Shown here: positions 45,768-55,227 of the stretch, piece by piece | Numbering within the stretch: the stretch's first letter is position 1 | How the letters are laid out: each line of letters starts with the position of its first letter | Assembly: GCF_024606225.1 (NCBI RefSeq) | Contig: NZ_JAGRPU010000027.1 | Coordinates: 19,204-83,203, forward strand | Direction: 5' to 3' | From: Endozoicomonas sp. ISHI1 | GTDB lineage: Bacteria; Pseudomonadota; Gammaproteobacteria; Pseudomonadales; Endozoicomonadaceae | DNA: 64,000 bases | Translations under genes and position numbers: made by a program | The notes under the pieces: generated by a model | The model's database searches: none | The model's input: the letters and a program-made list of their open reading frames with translations, nothing else | What the model was told of the DNA's origin: nothing

Positions 45768-47813
45768 ATGAGCAAACATACTTTTGATCCAACGGTATAC
45801 AACTCCAGTGATAATCGGCCGATCTCGGCAGTGCTGGAAAAAGAATTAACCCGTCGGGGTGTTTTAAAACGTGGCGGTGCGCTGGCAGCATTTACTGCGC
45901 TGGCCAGCTTTGGTTTAACCGGCTGTAACGATGACTCCGATGATGTTGTTTCATCAGATCTCTCCCTCGGCTTTGACTCTATTTCCGGCTCCAAAACCGA
46001 TGCTGTCTCTGTACCTGCTGGCTACTCCGCTCAGGTTCTGGCGCCATGGGGAACGCCGCTGAATGATCTGGCCGCAGATTGGAAGGATGATGGCACAAAT
46101 ACTTCCACCGATCAGGCGAATGCTACTGGCATGATGCATGATGGTATGCACTTCTTCCCGCTTGAAGGCAGCAGTACTGAAGGCCTGCTGTGTATAAACC
46201 ATGAGTTTATTGATCAGACTCGACTGCATGAAAATGGGGCAACTGACAATAATGGCAGACGTCCTGCTGAAGAAGTTCGCAAAGAAATCAACGCCCATGG
46301 TGTTTCAGTAGTTCACATCAAACTGACTGATGGTGTCTGGGATGTCGTGAAAAACAGCGACTACAACAAGCGTTACACCGCAGGCACTGAAATGTATCTG
46401 ACCGGACCGGTGGCTGACAGCGATTTGCTGATTACCAAATACACCGAGGAGAAAGGAAATAAAGCCCTCGCCCGGGGTACCAATAATAACTGTGGTAATG
46501 GTCACACGCCCTGGGGGACTTATCTGACCTGTGAAGAAAACTGGCCTGGCTATTTTACCCGTAGCGATGACCCGTCTAACTGGACTGAAGAACAAATACG
46601 CTTGGGCATCAGTTCCAGGGGTACCCGTTATGATTGGGATACTGTTATATCTTCTGACGAACAAGAAACCGGCGAGTTTGCCCGTTTTGATGTAACCCCG
46701 GGCTCTGGAGATGTGACTGAAGACTTCCGTAACGAAGCCAATGGCCACGGATACATTGTAGAAATCGATCCCTACAATCCTCAGGCTAAAGCCATTAAAC
46801 GCACGGCTCTGGGTCGCTTCCGCCACGAAGATTGTTCGTTTGGCAAGTTGGAAGAAGGTCAGCCCGTTGTTTTTTATTCTGGCCATGACAGCCAGTTTGA
46901 ATACATCTACAAGTTTGTTTCCAAAGAACTCTGGAATCCGGCAGACGCCAACACTGAAGATCGTCTCGCCACCGGTGCCAAGTACATGGATGAAGGTACT
47001 TTGTACGCCGCTCGCTTCGATGAGGAAGGCAATGGCAAATGGTTGCCTCTGACGCCCGATGCAACGACCAAAGACGGTGGAAGGTTAGGTTATATTTCAG
47101 GATTCACAACTCAGGCTGAGATTATCCTGAATACGCCAGGCGCTGCTGATCTGGTAGGTGCTACCCCAATGGACCGTCCTGAATGGACTGCGGTAGATCC
47201 TAAGACCGGCTCTGTTTATGTGACGCTGACCAACAACACTAATCGTGATAATGAGGACGGCAATTCCGATACCGATACCAATGTGGCCAATCCTCGAGAA
47301 GATAATGAGTATGGTCATATTATTCGCTGGAATGAAGGGGCCGATCCAAGTGAGTTTACCTGGGAGTTCTTCCTGTTCGGCTCTTTTGCCTCTGAAAGTG
47401 CTCTGGTGAACCTGTCCGGTCTGAATGAAGCCAATGAATTTGGCAGCCCGGACGGTCTGGCATTCGATGACCGTGGCCTGCTTTGGATTCAAACGGATGG
47501 TGGCGCTAATGACAATACCAATGACCAGATGCTGGCCATTATTCCATCTGAACTGAACAGCACTGAGGACATGCTGGCCGTCAACGCCGACAACCAGGAC
47601 CAGCTGAAGCGCTTCTTTGTGGGGCCGAATGGTTGTGAAGTGACCGGTCTGGCATTCACACCAGATCACCAGAGCTTCTTCCTGAATATGCAGCATCCAT
47701 CGAATTGGCCTGCCGCTGGGACAATCGACGCAACCGATGCAAGCGGTGCAAACAGGGCGCGCTCTTCCACGGTGGTGATTATGAAAGACGGTGGTGGTGA
47801 AGTGGGGGTTTAA
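45768..47813 (+). CDS. phoX: PhoX-family (DUF839) phosphatase with Tat signal and lipobox
   Basis: PhoX enzymes are Tat-exported, calcium- and iron-dependent alkaline phosphatases that release phosphate from organic esters. The N-terminus has a twin-arginine signal: RR at residues 29-30 in LTRRGVLKRGG, a hydrophobic stretch, and then LTGC with Cys53, which fits a lipobox. The product may thus be a Tat lipoprotein. Family marks include AYSAQVL-like early text, GMMHDGMHFFPL, LCINHEF, NNCGNGHTPWGTYLTCEENWPGYF, GHGYIVEIDP, GRFRHEDCSF and PDGLAFDDRGLLWIQTDGG. Length of 681 residues fits. It lies next to tatABC, so export and cargo genes are clustered. No Pho box was identified by eye. Confidence 0.88.
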   Translation: MSKHTFDPTVYNSSDNRPISAVLEKELTRRGVLKRGGALAAFTALASFGLTGCNDDSDDVVSSDLSLGFDSISGSKTDAVSVPAGYSAQVLAPWGTPLNDLAADWKDDGTNTSTDQANATGMMHDGMHFFPLEGSSTEGLLCINHEFIDQTRLHENGATDNNGRRPAEEVRKEINAHGVSVVHIKLTDGVWDVVKNSDYNKRYTAGTEMYLTGPVADSDLLITKYTEEKGNKALARGTNNNCGNGHTPWGTYLTCEENWPGYFTRSDDPSNWTEEQIRLGISSRGTRYDWDTVISSDEQETGEFARFDVTPGSGDVTEDFRNEANGHGYIVEIDPYNPQAKAIKRTALGRFRHEDCSFGKLEEGQPVVFYSGHDSQFEYIYKFVSKELWNPADANTEDRLATGAKYMDEGTLYAARFDEEGNGKWLPLTPDATTKDGGRLGYISGFTTQAEIILNTPGAADLVGATPMDRPEWTAVDPKTGSVYVTLTNNTNRDNEDGNSDTDTNVANPREDNEYGHIIRWNEGADPSEFTWEFFLFGSFASESALVNLSGLNEANEFGSPDGLAFDDRGLLWIQTDGGANDNTNDQMLAIIPSELNSTEDMLAVNADNQDQLKRFFVGPNGCEVTGLAFTPDHQSFFLNMQHPSNWPAAGTIDATDASGANRARSSTVVIMKDGGGEVGV

Positions 47814-47839
47814 TAACCGTCACCTGACTGCCAATATAA

Positions 47840-47876
47840 CAAAGCCGATGAGTGGAATGCTCATCGGCTTTTTTGT
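47840..47876 (+). terminator. Terminator after phoX
   Basis: AAGCCGATGAG pairs with CTCATCGGCTT around TGGAATG, followed by six T. Confidence 0.88.
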
Positions 47877-48333
47877 TGTGAAAAATATTTTGCTATGTCG
47901 TTTTCCATCACTGATGGTGACGCGAAATGTTTCTCTTAACTACGTGTATTTGAGGCTGCCGGAATCAAGGTTTGCCCACCTGACAAGCCCCGAGCAGGCA
48001 AACTACAGGGGTATCCTGCAAGGCCTCTTCTATTTTTGGTTGTAAGTAGCGTGGGAAGTATGGCATCAGAAGGTGTTTCAAGTTTCGGCTAATTGTCTAT
48101 TACTCTAGCGTCTATTTGACGGTTTATAAAGCGTCTAATTGCCTATTTAGCTTCCGGCTAAATGTCGGTTTTATTTCTTTTTTTATTTTTTTTCTAATAA
48201 AAACAGTAGTTATGTGGGTTTTTTGGTTGCTTGAGTCTATGGTTTTTTGCAGGCCGAAAATGGCCTGCTACTCGCTTTAAATCTTGCCAGGCTTTCCCGA
48301 TACATACGGACCTTGACGCGGGTTTCTTCATTC
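47877..48333. other. AT-rich gap between phoX and tatC
   Basis: No gene can be supported. Around 48090-48170 short motifs recur irregularly (GTCTATT, GCGTCTA, GGCTAA), and 48170-48215 is very T-rich. This may be a degraded repeat or a terminator region for tatABC. Confidence 0.4.
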
Positions 48334-49080
48334 TCAAGAAGACTTTTTCATAAAAGGCGTCATCCGGGCAAACAAAAGTCCAAGCTCAAACAACAGCCAC
48401 ATAGGTCCAGCCAGCAGGCTCTGGGATATCACGTCGGGTGGTGTCAGAAGCATACCGATCACAAAACAGCCCACTACGATGTAAGGACGTTTCCTGGACA
48501 GGGATTCAACGGTGCTAATGCCAGACCAGATCAGTAACAGTGTTGCGACAGGGATTTCGAAGGCCAGCCCAAAGGCAAAAAACAGTTTAAGAATAAAGTT
48601 CAGATAGCTCCTGATGTCAGTCATCATGGTGACCGTTTCAGGTCCGGTCGTGGTGAAGAAACCAAAGATCAATGGAAACACCACAAAATAGGCAAAGGTG
48701 ACACCGGCATAAAAGAGTATGACGCTGGTTATGAGCAATGGGATGGCCAGATGCTTTTCATTCTTGTACAGGCCGGGAGCAATAAATCCCCAGACCTGAT
48801 GAAGAATAAAGGGAATGGCCAGAAATAGGGAAAGTACCAGGCTGAGTTTAAATGGAGCAAAGAAAGGGGAGGTAACATCGGTGGCTATCATGCTGGTGCC
48901 TTCTGGCATCAACAAGCGCAGGGGTTCAGACACCAGCTCATAAATGTCATTGGAAAAGTAAAACAGTACGGCAAAGAACAGCAGGGTGACCACCATGCTT
49001 TTCAGTACGCGAGTTCGTAACTCAAGTAGATGCTGAATCAGGGGTTGTTCTGATTGAACCGTCGGGGTTTCAGTCTTCAT
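48334..49080 (-). CDS. tatC: Sec-independent translocase subunit TatC
   Basis: TatC is the six-helix receptor that binds twin-arginine signal peptides. The 248-residue protein has LIQHLLELRTRVLKSMVV at its N-terminus, LSLFLAIPFILHQVWGFIAPGLYKNEK, the FAYFVVFPLIFGFF segment and FGLAFEIPVATLLLIWSG, all family hallmarks. I use the ATG at 49080 with GAGA upstream; an ATG six codons earlier is possible. It is the last gene of tatABC on the minus strand. Confidence 0.96.
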   Translation of the reverse strand: MKTETPTVQSEQPLIQHLLELRTRVLKSMVVTLLFFAVLFYFSNDIYELVSEPLRLLMPEGTSMIATDVTSPFFAPFKLSLVLSLFLAIPFILHQVWGFIAPGLYKNEKHLAIPLLITSVILFYAGVTFAYFVVFPLIFGFFTTTGPETVTMMTDIRSYLNFILKLFFAFGLAFEIPVATLLLIWSGISTVESLSRKRPYIVVGCFVIGMLLTPPDVISQSLLAGPMWLLFELGLLFARMTPFMKKSS

Positions 49081-49114
49081 AAATGTCTCGGCAGGCATCC
49101 AATAAAGGCAGCAC

Positions 49115-49408
49115 TCAGGCCGCCTTTATGTTGGAATCGGATGGTTTGGAGGGATTTTCAGTGGCTACGGTTGCTTCTTGTTTCAGAGATCGAACCTGTT
49201 GATTCAGCTCGTCCAGCTGAAGATCCTGTTTGATCTCATCGACCTTTAGCTCTCTGTTAACCGTTTCTTTTATATTGCTGGCGCTGCTACGCAGGTAGTT
49301 GATCCACTGCAGGCCGGTTTTTATTGCGTGAGGTAAGCGCTCGGGCCCCAGAATCACCAGACCGAGTACCGAGATAACCAGCAGTTCGGCAAAGCCAATA
49401 TCAAACAC
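49115..49408 (-). CDS. tatB: Sec-independent translocase subunit TatB
   Basis: The 97-residue TatB has MFDIGFAELLVISVLGLVILGPERLP, with the N-terminal helix, conserved Glu and GPERLP hinge, followed by an amphipathic helix and an acidic/Gln-rich tail. TatB works with TatC in signal recognition. It is 11 bases from tatA and 34 bases from the tatC start. Confidence 0.95.
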   Translation of the reverse strand: MFDIGFAELLVISVLGLVILGPERLPHAIKTGLQWINYLRSSASNIKETVNRELKVDEIKQDLQLDELNQQVRSLKQEATVATENPSKPSDSNIKAA

Positions 49409-49419
49409 GCTGACAGTCC

Positions 49420-49641
49420 TCAGGCTTTGTTATGACTCAGTTCCCTGTTCTTGTCATTGTCCTGGTTATTGGTCGCAAGGTTTTCTGAAGAACCGGAGTC
49501 ATCGCTGATGCTCTTCCTGAAACCCTTGATAGCTCCACCCAGGTCGCTGCCAAGACCTTTAAGTCGTTTGGTGCCAAACAGCATGACAACAATCAACAGT
49601 ACGATTAACAGTTGCCAGATACTGATACCGCCAAGGCCCAT
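49420..49641 (-). CDS. tatA: Sec-independent translocase subunit TatA
   Basis: The 73-residue TatA has [39 protein letters not shown] architecture: one short membrane helix, the FGTKRL hinge and an amphipathic helix [10 protein letters not shown], then a polar tail. Multiple TatA copies form the translocation pore. It is first in the operon; its promoter lies in the gap shared with dnaB. Confidence 0.95.
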   Translation of the reverse strand: MGLGGISIWQLLIVLLIVVMLFGTKRLKGLGSDLGGAIKGFRKSISDDSGSSENLATNNQDNDKNRELSHNKA

Positions 49642-49842
49642 AGTGATTCTTCCTTTATGATTCTTTGAAAGTGATCACTATAGCGTTTGATTATGGAAAA
49701 ATTATGACAACCCCCCCCTGCCGTGAAGAATAATCTGGATGCGTTAGAGAATTCCCCCCCCCCCAAAATCATGCGCTTCAGCAGTTTAGTCCCCCATCAA
49801 GTTGCTGTATTCTTAAAGCTCCGATTTTGGTATTCATGAATC
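49642..49842. promoter_or_regulatory. Divergent tatA/dnaB promoter region with two poly-C tracts
   Basis: The gap holds a C8 tract at 49711-49718 and a C11 tract at 49754-49764. Both lie where divergent promoters or leaders are expected. Spacing between promoter parts could change if the tracts slip. No gene is seen. Confidence 0.5.
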
Positions 49843-51246
49843 ATGCTGGAAGCACTGCCCCGAGAAGGCGAACTGCCCATTGATGAAGCGACCGTGACCC
49901 TGAAGACGCCACCTCATTCCATTGAGGCAGAGCAGTCTGTTTTGGGTGGCCTGCTGCTGGATAATGAAGCCTGGGATAAAGTCGCCGACAAGATCACGGC
50001 TGACGACTTTTATCATCCCCGTCACAAAATTATTTTCTCGTCGATGGCCAAATCGGCGAACGAGACGCTTCCCTTTGATCCCTTGACACTGGCCGCCACC
50101 CTTGAGAATCAGGACGAACTGGAACAAGCCGGTGGCATGGTGTACATCACTGAGTTGGTGGCCAATGTTGCCGGTATTGCCAACATTGAAGCTTACGCCG
50201 AAATCATTCAGGAGCGTTCTGTTAACAGAAAGGTGATCAATGCCAGTCAAAAGATGGCTGAAATCGCCTACAACCCTGAAGGTCGCGACAGCCAGACGAT
50301 ACTGGATGAAGCTGAACGACTGGTTTTCAACATTGCTGAAGAACGCCCCAAAACCGGCGGCCCGGTAGGTGTTCGGGAAATTCTGGATAACACGGTTCAG
50401 AAAATTGATGAGCTTTTTAATGCCGGTGATGCCATCACTGGTATCACTACAGGCTTTAGTGATCTGGACACTATGACCTCGGGTATGCAGCCGTCGGATA
50501 TGGTCATTGTTGCGGCCAGGCCGTCGATGGGAAAGACGACGTTCGCGATGAATTTGGTCGAAAACGCCCTGCTCAATACCGAAAAAGTAGTGATGGTTTT
50601 CAGTCTCGAAATGCCCTCTGAACAGCTGATGATGCGTATGCTGTCTTCTCTGGGGCGGATTAATCAGAGCAAAGTGCGTTCCGGTAAGCTGGAAGAAGAC
50701 GACTGGCCGAAGCTGGTTTCAGCGGTAGAAAAAATCAAGGACAAAAAGCTGTTCATTGATGATACCGCTGGTATCAGTCCTTCAGAAATGCGATCCCGTA
50801 TCCGTCGTGTGGTGCGTGAGCATGGTGATATGGCCATGATTATGATCGACTATCTGCAACTGATGCAGATTCCCGGTTTCAGTGAAGGTCGTACCAACGA
50901 AATCTCGGAAATTTCCCGATCCCTGAAAGCCATTGCCAAGGAGTTCAACGTACCGGTGATTGCGCTGTCTCAGCTTAACCGATCTCTGGAGCAACGCCCC
51001 AACAAGCGTCCGGTCAACTCCGACCTCCGTGAATCCGGAGCGATTGAGCAGGATGCTGACGTTATCATGTTTATCTACCGTGATGAGGTCTATAACCCGG
51101 ACACCGAGTTTAAGGGTATTGGCGAGATCATCATTGGTAAGCAGCGTAACGGCCCCATCGGCTCGGTAAGATTGGCCTTTATTGGTCAGTACACCCGGTT
51201 TGAGAATCTCGCTCCTGATGCCTATGTCAATTTTGATGATGAGTAA
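49843..51246 (+). CDS. dnaB: Replicative DNA helicase DnaB
   Basis: DnaB is the hexameric 5'-3' helicase at the replication fork. The 467-residue protein has the N-terminal domain with PPHSIEAEQSVLGGLLLDNEAW, the linker helix, and the RecA-like domain with Walker A AARPSMGKTTFAMN, VVMVFSLEMPSEQLMMRML, Walker B MIMIDYLQLM, LSQLNRSLEQRPNKRPVNSD and RNGPIGSVRLAF near the end. No intein is present. The ATG at 49843 gives a start close to relatives; no strong ribosome site is visible. Confidence 0.97.
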   Translation: MLEALPREGELPIDEATVTLKTPPHSIEAEQSVLGGLLLDNEAWDKVADKITADDFYHPRHKIIFSSMAKSANETLPFDPLTLAATLENQDELEQAGGMVYITELVANVAGIANIEAYAEIIQERSVNRKVINASQKMAEIAYNPEGRDSQTILDEAERLVFNIAEERPKTGGPVGVREILDNTVQKIDELFNAGDAITGITTGFSDLDTMTSGMQPSDMVIVAARPSMGKTTFAMNLVENALLNTEKVVMVFSLEMPSEQLMMRMLSSLGRINQSKVRSGKLEEDDWPKLVSAVEKIKDKKLFIDDTAGISPSEMRSRIRRVVREHGDMAMIMIDYLQLMQIPGFSEGRTNEISEISRSLKAIAKEFNVPVIALSQLNRSLEQRPNKRPVNSDLRESGAIEQDADVIMFIYRDEVYNPDTEFKGIGEIIIGKQRNGPIGSVRLAFIGQYTRFENLAPDAYVNFDDE

Positions 51247-51288
51247 TTGGGGTCATTATTGTCATGATCTGTCGAGGAACTCATTAGC

Positions 51289-53952
51289 ATGCCTGAACAA
51301 TACACAAAGGCGAAATTTTGGAAATGTGCGCTTCAGGTGAATCCTTTCGACTATATCCGATATCGTGGTCAGGATATTGCGACGGACGAAGAGGCGTACA
51401 ATCAGAAGCTTTTAGAAGTTTGTCTGGAAGAAGAAATCAAGGTTTTAGGGATTGCTGATCATGGTCGGGTTGAAAGTATTGATGCAATCAGGGAAAAAGT
51501 GGAACCTCATGGCATTGTTGTTTTTCCAGGGTTTGAGGTCACTGCCAATGATAACGTTCACTTTGTATGCCTTTTCTCAGAAAAAACCAGTTCTAAAGTG
51601 CTGGAGCGATATCTTGGTAGTTTGAAGCTGCTTGATATCAAGGATGGAACCAGACCTTCTGAGCTAAGCTCAGCTCATTTAATTGAAGAAGTAGACAGAC
51701 TGGGAGGGGTTTTGTTTGCAGCCCATAGCACCAATGATAATGGGGTGCTTAAGCTCAGACAGAATCATATCTGGACAAATCCTAAACTTCGAGCGGTGCA
51801 GATACCGGGTACAATTGATGACCTTAAACCTGCAGAGAATGGCTTTTATTATCAGGTGGCGTTAAACAGGAGTCCTCAGTATCAACGTGATAGGCCTATG
51901 GCTTTGATTAATGCTGCAGATGTTGAAGCGCCGGAGAAACTGCGGGAGAAAAGTGCAAGTTGCCTTATCAAAATGACCAAACCCTGTTTTCAGTCTTTCA
52001 GGCAGGCTTTTCTTGACCCGGAATCCAGATTGCGCTTGAACTACGATGTTCCTGAAAATCATGCTTCTGTCATTGAGTCTATTCGGTTTACTAATGGTTA
52101 TCTTGACGGTGTTCAAGTTGGGTTGGCCGATCATTTAAATGCTTTGATTGGTGGCAGGGGAACCGGAAAATCAACTTTGATAGAGAGTGTCCGCTTTGTA
52201 CTGGCAAAAGAGCCTGTGATGAGTGAAGCAAGAAAATTGCATGAAAAAATAGTCAAGGAAAATCTTTCAAAAGAAAAAGCTCATGTGGAACTAAGAGTGC
52301 GTTCAGCTGCTATGGGGGGAAGGTGGTTTACTGTTTCCAGACGCTATGGTGACAGGCCTGTTGTCAAAGATGAGCAAGGCAATATCTCTCCTCATTCTCC
52401 TTTGGAGCTGCTTCCAGATATAGAGGTGCTTGGACAGAATGAAATTTATGAAACAGCCAGAACGGTAGAGGGCAGAGATCATTTGCTCAGTCGTTTTTTG
52501 CAAAATAAAGACTCCCGGGAACATAAAAAAATTCAACAGATACTCTCAAATCTGGAAGAGAATCGGTTATCAATCCTGAAAGCAACGGAGTTGCAGGGAG
52601 AGCTGGAAGCCGATGTTGCAAAGTTACCAAAACTGGAAGATCAGGCAGGACAATTCCAATCATTGGGATTAGAAAAAAAGCTGGAAGCTATTCCCAGACT
52701 GGAAAAGGAAAAGCAGCTCACTCAGCGTGTAGAGGATGAGTATTCCGAGCTTGATGAAGGATTGAGGGTTGCTCTGGATTCCTTACCTGATGTCCAGTTC
52801 TTGAGTGATCAGGCTCTTGATGGATTGCCACATAAAAAATTATTGAGTTCTCAGAGGCTGCTGCTTGAAGAACTAGGAGTTGACATTCGAAAGTTGCTGG
52901 AACAAGCAAGAGAGAAATGGACGGCTGCATGTGGTAAGAAAGACGCTCTGAAGAAAGGATTGTCAGAGCAAATCAGGGCCGATGAGGAAGCCCTGACAAA
53001 AGAGTTCAAGAAGATACCTACCAGTCAGGGCAAGAGTGGCAGGGAAATAGGTGAACTCTACCAGACGATTTTGAAAGAAATTGAGAGCATTCGTCCCAAA
53101 ACACAGTCTCTGAAGCATAGGAAAGAACAAATAAGAGTTCTTTATGAACGTAGAAAGAGTCTTTTGTCTGAACTGAGTGAGGCTCAGGTTCAGCTGTCCA
53201 GTAATGCAACGAGAAATCTCAGGAAATTGAACAATAGGTTAAGAGGAAAGCTGAAGGTAGATCTGGCTGTGGCTGAGGACAGGCAGAACCTGTTTGACTT
53301 TGTATTGTCGTTTAATTTGGAAGGTATCGGTGCCAAGCGTTTAGAGTGGCTCAAAGAGGGACAGTTTTCTCCGGAGAGTTTGGCTGGCACTATACGTCAG
53401 GGAACAGATGCTCTGCAGAATTCTGGCTGGGAGATCACTCCCACAGTCGCCAGCGCTCTTGTCACTCTCTCTGAAAAGCAGTTGCTTGAATTAGAAGAGG
53501 TGCAGTTGTTGGACAAAAAAGTCATCGAACTTAATGTAGCCCATGAGGGGCAAGCTGAAGATTACCGACATATTGATGACCTTTCAGTAGGGCAGCAATG
53601 CACGGCTATATTGCATATGCTACTACTGAATAACCAAGACCCCCTCATCCTGGATCAGCCAGAGGATAATTTGGACAACGCTTTTATTGCTGACAGGATT
53701 GTCGCTGAACTACGAAAGGCTAAGCTGGAAAGGCAGTTTATTTTTGCCACACATAACGCCAATATCCCTGTTTTTGGCGATGCGGAGTGGATTGGCGTCC
53801 TTCAAGTCAATCCAGAAGAACGCAGGGCAGAGATCCCCCTCGAACTTCAGGGAGCTATAGATGTGGAACCTGTTCAGAAATTTGCGGCTGATATTCTCGA
53901 AGGAGGGAAGGCTGCTTTTAATCAACGTCGTGAAAAGTACGGATTCAATTGA
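51289..53952 (+). CDS. PHP-domain plus SMC-like ATPase (TrlF-type)
   Basis: This 887-residue protein combines an N-terminal PHP-like phosphoesterase region (about 30-190) with an SMC/ABC-like ATPase. PHP marks are GIADHGRV, FPGFEVTANDNVHFVCLF and FAAHST. Walker A is IGGRGTGKSTLIESV near residue 285. A long charged coiled-coil follows (about 400-660). Then come the signature-like DLSVGQQCTAILHMLLL, Walker B PLILDQPEDNLDNAFI and the H-loop FATHNANIPVFGDAEW. Its layout matches proteins annotated as TrlF-family ATPases, whose role is not settled; similar nuclease-ATPase fusions occur in phage defence. It starts at 51289 after GAGGAA and is followed within three bases by an AlbA-type gene, so the two form an operon. 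Codon use is AT-richer than dnaB. Confidence 0.82.
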   Translation: MPEQYTKAKFWKCALQVNPFDYIRYRGQDIATDEEAYNQKLLEVCLEEEIKVLGIADHGRVESIDAIREKVEPHGIVVFPGFEVTANDNVHFVCLFSEKTSSKVLERYLGSLKLLDIKDGTRPSELSSAHLIEEVDRLGGVLFAAHSTNDNGVLKLRQNHIWTNPKLRAVQIPGTIDDLKPAENGFYYQVALNRSPQYQRDRPMALINAADVEAPEKLREKSASCLIKMTKPCFQSFRQAFLDPESRLRLNYDVPENHASVIESIRFTNGYLDGVQVGLADHLNALIGGRGTGKSTLIESVRFVLAKEPVMSEARKLHEKIVKENLSKEKAHVELRVRSAAMGGRWFTVSRRYGDRPVVKDEQGNISPHSPLELLPDIEVLGQNEIYETARTVEGRDHLLSRFLQNKDSREHKKIQQILSNLEENRLSILKATELQGELEADVAKLPKLEDQAGQFQSLGLEKKLEAIPRLEKEKQLTQRVEDEYSELDEGLRVALDSLPDVQFLSDQALDGLPHKKLLSSQRLLLEELGVDIRKLLEQAREKWTAACGKKDALKKGLSEQIRADEEALTKEFKKIPTSQGKSGREIGELYQTILKEIESIRPKTQSLKHRKEQIRVLYERRKSLLSELSEAQVQLSSNATRNLRKLNNRLRGKLKVDLAVAEDRQNLFDFVLSFNLEGIGAKRLEWLKEGQFSPESLAGTIRQGTDALQNSGWEITPTVASALVTLSEKQLLELEEVQLLDKKVIELNVAHEGQAEDYRHIDDLSVGQQCTAILHMLLLNNQDPLILDQPEDNLDNAFIADRIVAELRKAKLERQFIFATHNANIPVFGDAEWIGVLQVNPEERRAEIPLELQGAIDVEPVQKFAADILEGGKAAFNQRREKYGFN

Positions 53953-53954
53953 AC

Positions 53955-55208
53955 ATGCTGAAATCAGAGCTACTGGAAATTATTGCCAATGGCGAAAACT
54001 CAGGCGTTGAATTTAAGCGGGATGATATTCGTCCCGAGCAGCTTGCTGTAGAAGTGGTAGCAATGGCTAACCTCAAAGGAGGTATGCTGCTAATGGGAAT
54101 GGAAGATGATGGCTCCATCAGTGGTATAGAACGAGACAAACATGAAGAATGGGTAATGAACGCTATCGCAGATAAAGTTCATCCCATGTTACTGCCTTAT
54201 TACGAAGAAGTTCAGCTTGATTCTGACCATCGTATTGCTGTGATCAGCTTTACAGAAGGGGTATCAAAACCCTATGTACTTAGACATAAAGGCCGTGAAG
54301 ATGTCTTTATTCGAGTCGGTTCAACATCCAGAAGAGCTTCAAGAGAGCAGCAGGCAAGATTGTTTGCCTGCGGCGGAGTGCTACATACCGAAGCTTTGCC
54401 TGTAGCAGGCTCCAGCTATAACTCTCTGGATCAAGAACGACTGTCTGATTATCTGAAAAATGTTCTCTCAGAGCCTGATATTCCCCAGAATAAGTCTTCC
54501 TGGATTAATCGGTTAGTTGGTTTAGGGTTTATGACTGAAGGTGTCAGCTCTCCAGTTTGCACCGTTGCGGGTATGGTATTGTTTGGTATTTCCCCCAGAC
54601 GTTATTTGAGGCAGTCCGGAATCAGGGTGATTGCTTTTGATGGAGAAGATAAAACTTATCAATCCAAGATTGACAAGAGACTGGATTTTCCACTGGTAGG
54701 GCTCTGGAAAGAAGATGAAGCCGGTGAGCGAAGTCTGTCAGAGATACACTATGGACTTATTGAGAAGCTGATTGACCTGATTGAACCCTATATAAGCGAA
54801 GAGTCTGGAGAAATAGACAGTCATTTTCGCAGGGAAAGGCGTTGGTACTACCCTAAAGCAGCCGTAAGGGAGCTGGTTATTAATGCTCTTGCACACAGAG
54901 ACTGGACACGATCTGTCGATATTGAAATAGGAATATACAACGACCGTCTGGAATTGATTAGCTCAGGCACCTTGCAGAATTCTATGACTGTCGAAAAAAT
55001 GCTAGCTGGACAGCGTTCCCCGAGAAATCCGATTATAGTCGAAGTTCTGAGGGACTATGGCTATGTAGAGGCCAGAGGAATGGGTGTGCGAACTAAAATT
55101 GTACCTCTCCTAAAGCAACACAATGGGAACAAACCGTGCTTTGAATTGACAGAAGACTACCTCAAGACAACCTTCTACAAGGGAAAGCAACCGGCGGCAG
55201 AGTCCTGA
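53955..55208 (+). CDS. AlbA_2 (Schlafen-type) plus HATPase-like protein
   Basis: The 417-residue protein has an N-terminal AlbA_2/Schlafen-like domain (about 1-130: GVEFKRDDIRPEQLAVEVVA, then MANLKGGMLLMGMEDDG and FIRVGSTSRRASREQQARLF). Its C-terminal part is like HATPase_c_4: VRELVINALAHRDW, DRLELISSGTL and RSPRNPIIVEVLRDYG, ending with GMGVRTKI. Such proteins are annotated as ATP-binding or transcriptional regulators; Schlafen-like domains can bind or cut nucleic acid. The ATG at 53955 is three bases after the upstream stop; a TTG at 53949 would overlap it. Its stop lies inside the left 29-bp direct repeat of the neighbouring island. Confidence 0.82.
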   Translation: MLKSELLEIIANGENSGVEFKRDDIRPEQLAVEVVAMANLKGGMLLMGMEDDGSISGIERDKHEEWVMNAIADKVHPMLLPYYEEVQLDSDHRIAVISFTEGVSKPYVLRHKGREDVFIRVGSTSRRASREQQARLFACGGVLHTEALPVAGSSYNSLDQERLSDYLKNVLSEPDIPQNKSSWINRLVGLGFMTEGVSSPVCTVAGMVLFGISPRRYLRQSGIRVIAFDGEDKTYQSKIDKRLDFPLVGLWKEDEAGERSLSEIHYGLIEKLIDLIEPYISEESGEIDSHFRRERRWYYPKAAVRELVINALAHRDWTRSVDIEIGIYNDRLELISSGTLQNSMTVEKMLAGQRSPRNPIIVEVLRDYGYVEARGMGVRTKIVPLLKQHNGNKPCFELTEDYLKTTFYKGKQPAAES

Positions 55209-55227
55209 GTTAAGCTCACCTATTCCC
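55199..55227. repeat. Left 29-bp direct repeat of the 55.2-60.5 kb island
   Basis: These 29 bases recur at 60452-60480 with one mismatch (C/T at 55205). The repeat includes the stop codon of the AlbA-type gene and, on the other strand, the last codons and stop of srkA, although srkA itself is 5.2 kb away. It therefore looks like a duplicated insertion target at a former convergent gene junction. Confidence 0.85.

Noticed and set aside
48247..48537. 96-codon plus-strand frame near tatC
   Set aside because: Mostly antisense to the tatC 3' end; basic low-information translation.
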